NCBI RefSeq assembly: GCF_000192865.1 | Contig: NC_015276.1 | Location: 1,984,001 to 2,048,000 of the forward strand | Direction of reading: 5' to 3' | DNA length: 64,000 nucleotides | Source: Marinomonas mediterranea MMB-1 | GTDB taxonomy: Bacteria > Pseudomonadota > Gammaproteobacteria > Pseudomonadales > Marinomonadaceae | Shown: one piece after another, positions 17,442 to 25,360 of the stretch | Numbering within the stretch: position 1 is the first letter of the stretch | Layout of the letters: each line of letters opens with the position of its first letter | Made by a program: the position numbers and the translations under genes | Notes under the pieces: generated by a model | The model's input: only the letters and a program-made list of their open reading frames with translations | Told to the model about the DNA's origin: nothing | Databases searched by the model: none

Positions 17442-18584
17442 ATGGCTACATTTAAAACTAGGAAAAAAAAGGATGGGACAGTTGTTCACTCTGCTCAGAT
17501 TCGAATAATGAAAGCTGGAGTGCAAGCTTTTAGTGAGGCTAAAAGCTTTGAAGGGCGTGGTGCTGAAAAAAATGCTCGATTGTGGGCAGCAAATAGAGAA
17601 GCCGAAGTTAAAAAACTGTTGGCAAATGGAAAGTCATTGTCTGATTTATCGATTGCGCAGGCTATGGCAAGGTATCTAAAAGAGCATGAAAACGTACCGA
17701 AACCTTTAGGTAAGACAAAGCGTGGAACAATGAGGCTAATGAGTGAAGAGCCCATATTATCTACGATTGCTTTAGCAGAAATAACAGCGTCTGATATTTT
17801 GAATTATTTACGAAAACGTCATGACGAGGACAACGCTAAACCTGCAACAGTACTTCAAGATTTAGCGTACATTCGAGTGTTAGCCAAATATGCAAGAGTT
17901 GCCTGGTCAATACCGGTTAACCTACAAGAGATAGAGGACGCATCAGGCGTTGCTTCTCAGCTTGGCATCGTCGATCGTTCAACATGCCGAGACCGACGAC
18001 CGACTTATGACGAACTGCAAAAAATCTGTTCATACAAGCACAGGGAAAAAAATGGCAAAGGTCGCATGTCTGAATTTAAAACACCTCTCGACGACATCGT
18101 ACTATTTGCCGTGTTTTCAGCGCGTCGTTTAGGAGAGATCGTTCGATTGGAATGGAATGACCTTGATGCACTGAAGGGAACCATTCTCGTCAAAGACATG
18201 AAGCATCCTCGTAAAAAAATAGGGAACAATATGACATTGTTTCTTCCGCGCCGCGCAATTAAATTGATCGAAAAACAGCCTAAAGTAGAAGGTGAGTCTC
18301 GGATATTTCCGTATGCTGAAAGTACAATAGGTGCCGCATTTCAAAGAGCGTGTCGCTGGGCTGATATAGAAGATTTAACGTTTCACGATCTACGGCACGA
18401 AGGGGTGAGTCATCTATTTGAGCTACAACTCAGTGTGCCAGAGGTAAGCATGGTTTCAGGGCATCGAAGCTGGTCAAATCTTGCTCGATATACGCATTTA
18501 ACCCAAGCAGGTTATTACGACAAATATTCAGTATTGGGTAAAGAGCTTGGTGAGGCTGGGCTTATTGGCCAGCCATCACCGTAG
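17442..18584 (+). CDS. dusA-specific tyrosine integrase
   Basis: Site-specific recombinase that should insert and excise the prophage at dusA. ATG 17442 (MATFKTRKKKDGTVV) gives 380 residues and has an AAGGA site upstream; the open frame back to 17268 has no comparable start. Catalytic residues visible are R228 or R229 in SARRLGE, H315 and R318 in FHDLRHEG, H341 in SGHRSW and the nucleophile Y350 in ARYTH. Position and orientation next to dusA match the dusA-integrase family. Confidence 0.93.
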   Translation: MATFKTRKKKDGTVVHSAQIRIMKAGVQAFSEAKSFEGRGAEKNARLWAANREAEVKKLLANGKSLSDLSIAQAMARYLKEHENVPKPLGKTKRGTMRLMSEEPILSTIALAEITASDILNYLRKRHDEDNAKPATVLQDLAYIRVLAKYARVAWSIPVNLQEIEDASGVASQLGIVDRSTCRDRRPTYDELQKICSYKHREKNGKGRMSEFKTPLDDIVLFAVFSARRLGEIVRLEWNDLDALKGTILVKDMKHPRKKIGNNMTLFLPRRAIKLIEKQPKVEGESRIFPYAESTIGAAFQRACRWADIEDLTFHDLRHEGVSHLFELQLSVPEVSMVSGHRSWSNLARYTHLTQAGYYDKYSVLGKELGEAGLIGQPSP

Positions 18585-18921
18585 CTTTTTCTCGTCTGCC
18601 TCGTCTATTAGAAATAACAGGCGGGGGATTTTTAGACGCTCTCTCGATAATCGGCGCTTTACCAGAGAGCAAATAACTGCTCTCCATCGCTTTTTTGCGC
18701 GCTGCATCGATGCAAACAGCCAGATCTTCCAAATGAACCATATACGGGCTCTTTTGTGAATCCGCCATACGAAATGCAGGAATAGACAATGTTGCTGCAT
18801 TAGCAGCTTTGTTGGCTTCTGCTAGGGTTGTGTAGTTTGTGTAATGCAAGGCCTCAGCAAGCGGGACTGCCGTTCGCCCCTCAAACTCAGCCATTAGTAA
18901 AAATAACGTTTTAGAAGTCAT
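18562..18921 (-). CDS. PrtN-like (pyocin activator type) transcriptional activator
   Basis: A 119-residue protein resembling the pyocin activator PrtN, which switches on pyocin or late genes after DNA damage. It begins KTLFLLMAEFEG and has the LEDLAVCIDAAR segment corresponding to the family's HLxDLAxYID region. It is the last gene of a leftward operon after csrA and two small genes, and overlaps the 3' end of the integrase gene by 23 bases tail to tail. Family assignment is from motif memory, not a search. Confidence 0.7.
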   Translation of the reverse strand: MTSKTLFLLMAEFEGRTAVPLAEALHYTNYTTLAEANKAANAATLSIPAFRMADSQKSPYMVHLEDLAVCIDAARKKAMESSYLLSGKAPIIERASKNPPPVISNRRGRREKATVMAGQ

Positions 18922-19141
18922 ATTTGTTCCTGTTCTGTCCTTTTATTATTTCTGTTAACAGCAGCTTGAATTCATCAAACCCTTGCGCGGCGCCATATTT
19001 TTGTTCATCAATGGCAATGCCCATCAAATACAAAACATCCTGAAAGATGAGCTCCGGTGAATAGCATTGCTTTTCCGGCGTTTCGTCTTCAAGGTACTTG
19101 AGTAGCAGGTTTCTATATCGTTGAATTTGTCGCTCGGTCAT
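18911..19141 (-). CDS. small phage protein of unknown function
   Basis: A 76-residue, mostly helical, charged protein (MTERQIQRYRNLLLKYLEDE). It overlaps the prtN-like gene by 11 bases and lies 2 bases after the 143-residue gene, so it belongs to the csrA-prtN operon. No domain was recognised. Confidence 0.65.
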   Translation of the reverse strand: MTERQIQRYRNLLLKYLEDETPEKQCYSPELIFQDVLYLMGIAIDEQKYGAAQGFDEFKLLLTEIIKGQNRNKYDF

Positions 19142-19143
19142 GA

Positions 19144-19575
19144 TTAATGACGCCTTTTTTGTGTTGGATTAAAGTCTTCCCACTTAGTTTCAAACTTACC
19201 GGGTTTCTTTGAGGATTCGCAGCGTACTCGTTGTCTAATCGTCATTCTCAAAGCCCCAAAGCGTTTAGCGAGACTAATAAACTCATAGCAACGCTCCGGT
19301 GCCCCATAAAGAGGAGAGACCTGTTTGGGTTTCATCGACTTCATGTTGACTTGTACAAGTTCCTGAAACGCTTCGACCCAAAGTGTCTGAGGAATCTCTC
19401 CAGTCTTTGCGACGGATTCTATGCAGCGGTCGGAAATAGTTAGCTTTTTCTGAGGATTCCATTTCCCAACCTTCTCAAGGCAAGTGCTCATGCCATCCTT
19501 CTCAATCTTTGATAGGCGCTTATGGGCAAGCTTTTTAGCATCTTCAACTGATGCTCCGAATACAGCGAAACTCAT
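19144..19575 (-). CDS. phage protein of unknown function
   Basis: A 143-residue basic protein (MSFAVFGASVEDAKKLAHKRL) with no membrane segment and a lysine/arginine-rich end (FNPTQKRRH). It is second in the leftward csrA operon. I do not recognise the family. Tight spacing to both neighbours supports it as a real gene. Confidence 0.65.
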   Translation of the reverse strand: MSFAVFGASVEDAKKLAHKRLSKIEKDGMSTCLEKVGKWNPQKKLTISDRCIESVAKTGEIPQTLWVEAFQELVQVNMKSMKPKQVSPLYGAPERCYEFISLAKRFGALRMTIRQRVRCESSKKPGKFETKWEDFNPTQKRRH

Positions 19576-19594
19576 AACTAAGTCCCCCTTATTG

Positions 19595-19783
19595 CTACGC
19601 TACTTCCGCATCCAAGGCTTTTTGAGCTTGGATTCGCTTATAGATTTCTTCTCGATGGATTGTAGTTTCTTTGGGGGCTTCAACGCCTAGGCGCACGCTA
19701 TTCCCCTTAACACTTAAGACAGTGACTTCGATGTCGTCACCGATGTTGATTACTTCGCCAAGTTTACGTGTGATTACAAGCAT
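19595..19783 (-). CDS. csrA: phage-borne CsrA-family RNA-binding regulator
   Basis: CsrA binds GGA motifs in mRNA leaders and controls translation. The ATG at 19783 gives MLVITRKLGEVINIGDDIEV, a textbook CsrA N-terminus, 62 residues in all, with RLGVEAPKE and the conserved R44-type arginine region. An AGGA ribosome binding site precedes it; upstream extension to 19849 is not family-like. Its place as first gene of a lysogeny-side operon ending in a prtN-like activator is unusual and suggests post-transcriptional control by the phage. Confidence 0.93.
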   Translation of the reverse strand: MLVITRKLGEVINIGDDIEVTVLSVKGNSVRLGVEAPKETTIHREEIYKRIQAQKALDAEVA

Positions 19784-20044
19784 GATTCCTATCCTTTGGT
19801 TGTAAAGTGTTAGACAAATATACAACCAAATATTAGGTTTAGTCAACACTAAAAAGTTGTTATGCAGATTTCTTATGTTGTTTGTGTAAATTTAAAAATT
19901 TCGTTTTTTATCTATTTAATGCTGAATGTATTGCCAAGACGCTTATAGTTAAGTTTTAATCTGTCTACAGTCATGGATTGGCTTTCTTTTCGACCTCCTT
20001 TCTTTGGCTATACTTTAAGAATTATCTATCTAGGTTTATCTACT

Positions 20045-21169
20045 ATGAGCAAAGCACTTATTAACCCTGCCAATATTATTTGGGCGCGCGTGCGTGCGGG
20101 TATGTCTGTGTCTCAACTCGCAGATGCCTTAGGTGTTAAGGAGGAAAAAGTAATAGCTTGGGAAAATGGTGAAAATGCGCCATCTATGGCACAAGCCAGA
20201 AATATTGCAGATAAAACCTTAATTTCTTTCGGTTTACTTTTTGCCAAGCAGCCGCCAGCCGACGATCTACCAATACCAGATTTACGAACTATTGATGGAA
20301 GAGAGCTACAAAAACCTAGCGCTTCTTTGATAGCAATAATCCGAAAAGTGTTAGAGCGCCAAGAGTGGTATAAGGAATATCGTAAAGATAACCTTAAGCT
20401 TGAGAATTCCTTTATAACTCAATTTACTATGGATAGTGATACGTCTTCGGTCGTTGCTGATATGCGCAACAGGCTTTCATTGCCAGCGAAACGTTCAGGT
20501 AGATGGGATGATTATGAAAGAGTTGTGCGCCAACACATTGAGAAGTTGGGCATAATGGTAATGAGAGAACGAGACCTTGGTGGGAAAAGTAAACCGCTAT
20601 TAGTTCAAGAATTTCGAGGTTTTGCTATCTGTGATGACGTTGCCCCAGTTATTTTTATTAACAGTGCAGATGCGCAAACGGCGCAACTTTTCACCATGCT
20701 TCATGAGTTGGCTCACATTTGGATCGGTCAGAGCGGCCTTTCAGATGTTAGTCCAAGCAACCATCGTAAAGAAGAAGCCAAATGCAACGCAATTGCCGCT
20801 GAGTTTCTAGTACCAGAAGATGAATTCCTTCAAGTCTGGATTGAGAAAGATTGGCGACTACATGTTAGTGCAATTGCTAAGCATTTCCATGTGAGTCGAT
20901 GGGTTATTGTCAGAAGGGCGTTAACGCTAGGGTTGATTACGGAAGCTCAATATTACTCAATGATCGAAAGCTACAAGAAAGATCATGAGCGTAACTCCAA
21001 TGGTGGGCCATCTTACTATACGACCAAAATTTCTCGGCTTGGAAAGAGTTTTGCTAGTGCAGTTGTATCCGAAGCACTAAGCGGACGTATGTTACTGCGC
21101 GATGCAGGGCATTTATTAGGCACCAAGCCTTTAAACGTAAAAAATTTAGCCAAGGAACTAGGTATTTAA
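20045..21169 (+). CDS. XRE-HTH / ImmA-IrrE metallopeptidase (putative antitoxin/regulator)
   Basis: A 374-residue protein with an N-terminal helix-turn-helix (MSVSQLADALGVKEEKVIAW) and an ImmA/IrrE peptidase domain whose zinc motif HELAH is at 220-224. Start 20045 is chosen over 19973 because the HTH family begins near MSKALINPANI. Its stop overlaps the start of a DUF4411 PIN-like gene (TAATG). This is a recurring gene pair interpreted as a toxin-antitoxin or regulatory module. It is divergent from csrA and probably cargo. Confidence 0.85.
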   Translation: MSKALINPANIIWARVRAGMSVSQLADALGVKEEKVIAWENGENAPSMAQARNIADKTLISFGLLFAKQPPADDLPIPDLRTIDGRELQKPSASLIAIIRKVLERQEWYKEYRKDNLKLENSFITQFTMDSDTSSVVADMRNRLSLPAKRSGRWDDYERVVRQHIEKLGIMVMRERDLGGKSKPLLVQEFRGFAICDDVAPVIFINSADAQTAQLFTMLHELAHIWIGQSGLSDVSPSNHRKEEAKCNAIAAEFLVPEDEFLQVWIEKDWRLHVSAIAKHFHVSRWVIVRRALTLGLITEAQYYSMIESYKKDHERNSNGGPSYYTTKISRLGKSFASAVVSEALSGRMLLRDAGHLLGTKPLNVKNLAKELGI

Positions 21170-21717
21170 TGCTGTACTTACTAGATGCGAATATTTACAT
21201 TCAGGCACAAGGGTCTTATTACGATATGGATTTTTGTCCTGGATTTTGGGCATTCTTAGACAAGTCGTACAAAAGTGGCCAAATAACGTCAATTAAGCAA
21301 GTTCAAAAAGAGCTGAAACAACCGAAGCCAGCGAAAGCCAGAGCTGGTGAAACTCAAAAGCAAGAGGACAAACTTAGTCTTTGGGTTAAAGAACGCGATG
21401 AGCATTTCATTGATGATGAGGACGACTTAACACAAAATTGCTTTGTAGAAGTTGTGGAATATTTAATGGATCAACCGCACTTAAATGAGGCTAATAGAGA
21501 CAGCTTCTTGGATGGCGCTGACCCTTGGATAATTTCTAAAGCAATGTCAATAAAGGAATTGGGTGGGGAAGTTGCTGTAGTCACTCACGAAAAGCTAGTT
21601 GCTGAAAACTCAACCAAAGTAAAAGTACCTAATGTATGTAAACATTTTGGTATTGAGGTAATTGACTGTTTTACCTTACTTCGTACGCTTGAAGCAAGGT
21701 TTAGCCTTAGCGCTTAA
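21169..21717 (+). CDS. DUF4411 PIN-like protein (putative toxin)
   Basis: A 182-residue protein starting MLYLLDANIYIQAQG, with the early acidic residue (LLDAN) typical of PIN-fold nucleases, plus later acidic positions (DGADPWIISKA, VVTHE). It overlaps the ImmA-type gene by one base, so the two are co-translated. A probable RNase toxin by family analogy; activity is not shown by sequence alone. It is convergent with the repressor gene, overlapping it by 4 bases. Confidence 0.82.
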   Translation: MLYLLDANIYIQAQGSYYDMDFCPGFWAFLDKSYKSGQITSIKQVQKELKQPKPAKARAGETQKQEDKLSLWVKERDEHFIDDEDDLTQNCFVEVVEYLMDQPHLNEANRDSFLDGADPWIISKAMSIKELGGEVAVVTHEKLVAENSTKVKVPNVCKHFGIEVIDCFTLLRTLEARFSLSA

Positions 21718-22364
21718 AGTTTCACTTTTGCTTCTTTTACAACACCGACTATACGGCAATTCCCGTTGATTTCAAAAGGGCGGTAGTTCGGGTTAAGTGG
21801 CTTTAGATACTTCTGCCCAGCATCAATATATAACTTTTTAAAAGTTACCTCATCTGTGCCGTCAAGTTTCGCCACAACAAGGCTTCCGTTGTCAGCCGGA
21901 ATATCAGGATCGACTAGAATTAAATGTCCCTCTGGAATGCTAGTTCCAACGGGTGATGTCATGCTGTCGCCCACGACTTTTAGCCAAAAAGCGTTATCAC
22001 TTGCAGAGAATGGGCTTTCTTCCCACTCAATATCGTCTGCCAATGAGCGATAATCAATAGCTTCGCTCCATGCACCAGCTTGAACATGGCTTACAACAGG
22101 CAGCTTTTTACTAGGAGCTTTAAACGGCGCTGCTTCAACATTGCTCTCGGCTTCACCTGAACTGACTCCCTCAATACCAAATTGCAACCACTCAGGCGTG
22201 CATTCAAGGGCTTTCGCAAGTGCTAATAGCTTTCTTGGATTGCTTGTCCGAGCATCTTCAATTTTCTGCAATGACTGTTGGCTTATTCCAACTTTATTAG
22301 CCAACTCTGTTTGAGTTAGTCCTAAGTGTATTCGTTGGGTTTTAACTCTTTCTGCGATGTTCAT
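21714..22364 (-). CDS. CI-type prophage repressor (XRE HTH + S24 peptidase)
   Basis: Lysogeny repressor of 216 residues. The N-terminal HTH is TQTELANKVGISQQSLQKIE. The C-terminal LexA-like domain has a self-cleavage Ala-Gly in VQAGAWS, a serine in VGDSMTSP and a lysine in VTFKKLY. It should be inactivated by RecA after DNA damage. It is transcribed away from the cro-like gene, with two palindromic operators in the 113-base gap. Confidence 0.92.
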   Translation of the reverse strand: MNIAERVKTQRIHLGLTQTELANKVGISQQSLQKIEDARTSNPRKLLALAKALECTPEWLQFGIEGVSSGEAESNVEAAPFKAPSKKLPVVSHVQAGAWSEAIDYRSLADDIEWEESPFSASDNAFWLKVVGDSMTSPVGTSIPEGHLILVDPDIPADNGSLVVAKLDGTDEVTFKKLYIDAGQKYLKPLNPNYRPFEINGNCRIVGVVKEAKVKL

Positions 22365-22393
22365 TTTTAGTTTTTCAGTCTAGTTAACTTCTT

Positions 22394-22410
22394 GTTGTGA
22401 TGATTACAAC
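22394..22410. promoter_or_regulatory. operator OL-type palindrome near the repressor start
   Basis: GTTGTGATGATTACAAC, sharing GTTGT...ACAAC half-sites with the second site at 22439. It lies close to the repressor start and fits autoregulation. Confidence 0.7.
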
Positions 22411-22421
22411 TTTACGTGTAT

Positions 22422-22450
22422 TTGACAAACACATATAAGTTGTATTTAAA
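22422..22450 (+). promoter_or_regulatory. early rightward promoter (cro operon)
   Basis: A perfect TTGACA -35 at 22422-22427 with an AT-rich -10 region around 22443-22450 that overlaps the second operator. This gives a simple repression geometry. Confidence 0.6.
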
Positions 22451-22456
22451 TACAAC
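22439..22456. promoter_or_regulatory. operator palindrome over the early promoter
   Basis: Perfect 18-bp palindrome GTTGTATTTAAATACAAC. It shares half-sites with 22394-22410 and covers the -10 region of the rightward promoter. Confidence 0.75.
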
Positions 22457-22477
22457 AAAAATATGTAGGGATGGAAT

Positions 22478-22690
22478 ATGACCGCAATACAAAAAGCTAT
22501 AGAGACCGTTGGAGGTCAAACCGCATTGGCTGAAAATTTAGGAGTAAAGCAGGCACATGTTTGGAACTGGTTATGGCGGAACAAACGTGCGCCAGCCAAA
22601 TATATTCGCCAGATCTCCAAAGCAACGAATGGCTCAGTGTCGGAATCGGACTTGTTACGCGATCACGAACAGCAAGCCATTAAAGACTAA
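22478..22690 (+). CDS. Cro/YdaS-type repressor
   Basis: A 70-residue HTH protein (AIETVGGQTALAENLGVKQAHVWNW), typical of YdaS/Cro-like phage regulators. It starts 22 bases after the operator and opposes the CI-type repressor. First gene of the early lytic operon. Confidence 0.88.
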   Translation: MTAIQKAIETVGGQTALAENLGVKQAHVWNWLWRNKRAPAKYIRQISKATNGSVSESDLLRDHEQQAIKD

Positions 22691-22737
22691 CTAACTTTAC
22701 CGTATTCAGCCACGTTTCATTAATCAAGGAGAAAACA

Positions 22738-23178
22738 ATGGACCATATTGATCAGGCCATTTATGACACGGTTCACGATTCTGATATGCCGCCGAAGGAA
22801 ATTGCACGACGTTTGGGGTCGAATTATCAAGTGATGATTAACAAAGCCAACCCACAAAACGAAACGCACCGACTCACACTACGCGAATCCGTCGCGATTC
22901 AGTTGCTTACAGGTAATCACGCCATCTACCGAGCGATGGGGCTAGAGCTGTCGATCAAAGCAGAGGAGAGCAAAAGTTTAAGCATTCTCGAATGTGTGCT
23001 CAACGCGGGCAAAGAACACGGTGATGTGCTTTCGACGATACAAAAAGCGCTTGCCGACGGCCGTTTGACTCTTCGTGAACAAGAGCAGTGTCAGCGCGAA
23101 ATCACAGAAGCGATAGAAGCTTTGATGGCTCTACGTAAAGCCGTGCTACAGCACGGAATTGATCAACTCAAGGGGTGA
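22738..23178 (+). CDS. phage regulatory protein of the CII/CP76 family
   Basis: A 146-residue protein with an N-terminal HTH-like region (MPPKEIARRLGSNYQVMINKAN) and a Leu-rich middle, as in the phage regulatory CII family (Phage_CP76). Likely influences the lysis/lysogeny choice or early transcription. Strong site AAGGAG before the start. It is followed by the DUF2786 gene with a 3-base gap. Confidence 0.8.
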   Translation: MDHIDQAIYDTVHDSDMPPKEIARRLGSNYQVMINKANPQNETHRLTLRESVAIQLLTGNHAIYRAMGLELSIKAEESKSLSILECVLNAGKEHGDVLSTIQKALADGRLTLREQEQCQREITEAIEALMALRKAVLQHGIDQLKG

Positions 23179-23181
23179 GTT

Positions 23182-23871
23182 ATGTCGAATCGTCGGTATG
23201 AAGAAAAAATTCGTAAGTTGCTCGCTCTTTCACAAAGCGATAATCCACATGAAGCGGAAATCGCTAAACGTCAAGCCATGGCGTTGATGAAGAAGCATAA
23301 GATGGATGAAGGGGATCTTTCTATCTTAGAAATGAAATCACGAACGATCCGTAGAAAGTCGCTAAAAGAGTTTGAGTGCTACCTGATTAAAGCGATCACT
23401 CAAATTTCCGGTACATATTGCACGATCGAAAAGACTGTCGATGTCAAATCTAATCGTTATCAATGGCTTTCAAGCGTTGTATTTATTGGATTTGATACGC
23501 ACGCTCAACTTGCCAGCTATTCGTTTGATGTGCTTTACACTCAGTTAGAGCGTGAAAGAAAAAACTTCAAAAAGAAGTATAACGCCAATGCAATGCTACA
23601 AGACCAGTTTTGTTTGGGTTGGGCGTACTCGGCATGTGAGAAGTTGATCAATGTCTTTGGTAAAAAGAACGTACCAGAGGACGTAACGAAACACCGTACT
23701 AAAGTCTCCAAAGATCATAAACCGGTTAAGTTTAAAAGCATTCAACTAGACGATTCGAAAGATGGACTTACCTGCGGAGCGCTTGGGTTCAAAGCAGGAC
23801 AGAGCGCGAAGCTTAACAATGCGACGACAAGCCAACGCGCCACACAACTTCGTATTGGTGGACTTTCATGA
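23182..23871 (+). CDS. DUF2786-domain phage protein
   Basis: A 229-residue protein whose first 50 residues (YEEKIRKLLALSQSDNPHEA...ALMKKH) match DUF2786; the rest is a second uncharacterised domain common in phages with it. It overlaps the replication gene by 4 bases. Position suggests a role in early replication or DNA metabolism, but the function is unknown. Confidence 0.82.
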   Translation: MSNRRYEEKIRKLLALSQSDNPHEAEIAKRQAMALMKKHKMDEGDLSILEMKSRTIRRKSLKEFECYLIKAITQISGTYCTIEKTVDVKSNRYQWLSSVVFIGFDTHAQLASYSFDVLYTQLERERKNFKKKYNANAMLQDQFCLGWAYSACEKLINVFGKKNVPEDVTKHRTKVSKDHKPVKFKSIQLDDSKDGLTCGALGFKAGQSAKLNNATTSQRATQLRIGGLS

Positions 23872-24806
23872 CAATTACAAAGGCAGTCGCCGATATTGGG
23901 CGTTTAGGTTTTACTGGTAATGTGACGCCTAAAGTGTGGTACAAACAAATCTTAACACCTTCTGGTAAGCCTGACTTTAAAGCGGTTGCGTTGCTGTCAG
24001 AGATTGTTTATTGGTATCGCCCAAGAGAGCTGAGAGACGAGCATACAGGTGCGGTAACAGGTTATCAGAGGCGATTCAGCGATGACATGTTACACCGCTC
24101 TTACGCTTCGTTTTCTGAAGACTTTGGGATGACAAAGCGTGAAGCACAAGAAGCCATTAAAAGGTTGCGTGATGCTGGCTTGATTCGTTGTGAGTTGCGT
24201 AACAAACAAGTCAATGGAACTCAGCTATCCAATGTTTTATATATCGAACCTGTTGCTCAAAAAATAGAAGAGATCACTTTTCCTAAAGCGGTTGAGACCG
24301 CCGATGTGACCCCTATCACAAATATTTGTGATACCCCCCAACACGACGATGTGACCCCTATCGCAAATAATTGTGATACCCCCCACAAAAATTTGGGACA
24401 CCCCCCACAAATAATTGGGACACCTCCCACAAAAAAACGGGGGACGTATACAGAGATTAACTCAGAGATTAACTCAGAGACTACACATGAGATTGGTTTG
24501 CCCGTTCCGGCAAACCCCAAGCCGAAATCAAAACGCGCCTCGAACGTTCCCGATCAGTTCATCGTCGATCAGCGAATGCTCGACTGGCTCGTTCAAAACC
24601 AAATCACGACCGACTGGCAAAACGAAACCAAGAAATTTATGGATTACCACCAAGCGAACGGCTCGACGAAAAAAGATTGGGTCGCCGCGTGGCGGCTGTG
24701 GATGCGTAACTCCATGAAATTCTCCCAGCAGCGACCGACACCGCCCGCCACAGCGCGGGATCAAGTTCAGAACAGTCTGTCGAACATTCACGACACAAAC
24801 TGGTAA
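23868..24806 (+). CDS. phage replication initiator, lambda O-type
   Basis: A 312-residue protein. The N-terminal half is a winged-helix DNA-binding domain (GMTKREAQEAIKRLRDAGLI is the recognition region). A low-complexity linker is encoded by iteron repeats, and a C-terminal domain (about 225-300, LDWLVQNQITTDWQNE) may recruit helicase. Iterons inside the gene are the arrangement of lambda O, so it should bind its own coding sequence to open the origin. It overlaps DUF2786 upstream. Confidence 0.85.
   Translation: MTITKAVADIGRLGFTGNVTPKVWYKQILTPSGKPDFKAVALLSEIVYWYRPRELRDEHTGAVTGYQRRFSDDMLHRSYASFSEDFGMTKREAQEAIKRLRDAGLIRCELRNKQVNGTQLSNVLYIEPVAQKIEEITFPKAVETADVTPITNICDTPQHDDVTPIANNCDTPHKNLGHPPQIIGTPPTKKRGTYTEINSEINSETTHEIGLPVPANPKPKSKRASNVPDQFIVDQRMLDWLVQNQITTDWQNETKKFMDYHQANGSTKKDWVAAWRLWMRNSMKFSQQRPTPPATARDQVQNSLSNIHDTNW
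24318..24445 (+). repeat. iterons forming a probable replication origin inside the O-type gene
   Basis: Four 23-base units of the type ACAAATAATTGTGATACCCC plus CCA start at 24318, 24363, 24385 and 24407, with a degenerate fifth at 24429. The last three starts are spaced exactly 22 bases apart. The first two units also carry an upstream GTGACCCCTATC. Confidence 0.8.
24451..24482 (+). repeat. 12-bp tandem repeat next to the iterons
   Basis: CAGAGATTAACT is repeated twice with a partial third unit (CAGAGAC). It adjoins the iterons and is the likeliest unwinding-side segment. Confidence 0.6.
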
Positions 24807-24815
24807 GGAGCGAAC

Positions 24816-25163
24816 ATGAGAGATTTATTCAACGAGTTTCCAGACACCGAAGCAGCCTACCTTGAAGTTGCGAACAATGCCCACGACCTAGCGCGCTGGA
24901 AACCAAGCCACGAGGTTTTGTACGAAGCGGGGCGCAGAGTTGGGTTCTCCAAAATTCGGCGACGTGACACCGGAGCGGGGAAACGGGCGTTTGGCAAAAT
25001 ATACAAAGAAGTTTGCAAAGCCCATATGCGAGGAGAGCGCTTCCCTCGCTCCGTGATAGAACCGCAAAACACAGGCGAAAAACTCACTGCACGAGAAGTG
25101 CACGCCCGTCGTCAGATTGGCCGTGAACGAATTGGAGATATACGAGCGATATTAGAAGGATAA
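24816..25163 (+). CDS. small basic phage protein of unknown function
   Basis: A 115-residue basic protein (MRDLFNEFPDTEAAYLEVAN...). Good site AAGGAG precedes the start. It directly follows the O-type gene, where lambda carries P, but it is too short for a helicase loader and no family was recognised. Confidence 0.7.
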   Translation: MRDLFNEFPDTEAAYLEVANNAHDLARWKPSHEVLYEAGRRVGFSKIRRRDTGAGKRAFGKIYKEVCKAHMRGERFPRSVIEPQNTGEKLTAREVHARRQIGRERIGDIRAILEG

Positions 25164-25165
25164 CG

Positions 25166-25360
25166 ATGGAACACAAACCCCGAATCAGAGTAAAGCAACT
25201 AACACACGCCGTATCGCAACAGGATGTCGATACAACTTGGAAAGCGTTAATGAGCAAGGCACACGAGGATGTTGTAAAAGCAAAGCTTCAATATCAGTGC
25301 CTAGCCGTCGCCCAACAATACGGATATAACCCATGCGTTGGAAAGACAAAGACAAACTAA
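25166..25360 (+). CDS. small phage protein of unknown function
   Basis: 64 residues (MEHKPRIRVKQLTHAVSQQD), with a GAAGGA site 2 bases after the previous gene. Its 3' end overlaps the next gene by 28 bases. Real by packing; function unknown. Confidence 0.6.
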   Translation: MEHKPRIRVKQLTHAVSQQDVDTTWKALMSKAHEDVVKAKLQYQCLAVAQQYGYNPCVGKTKTN

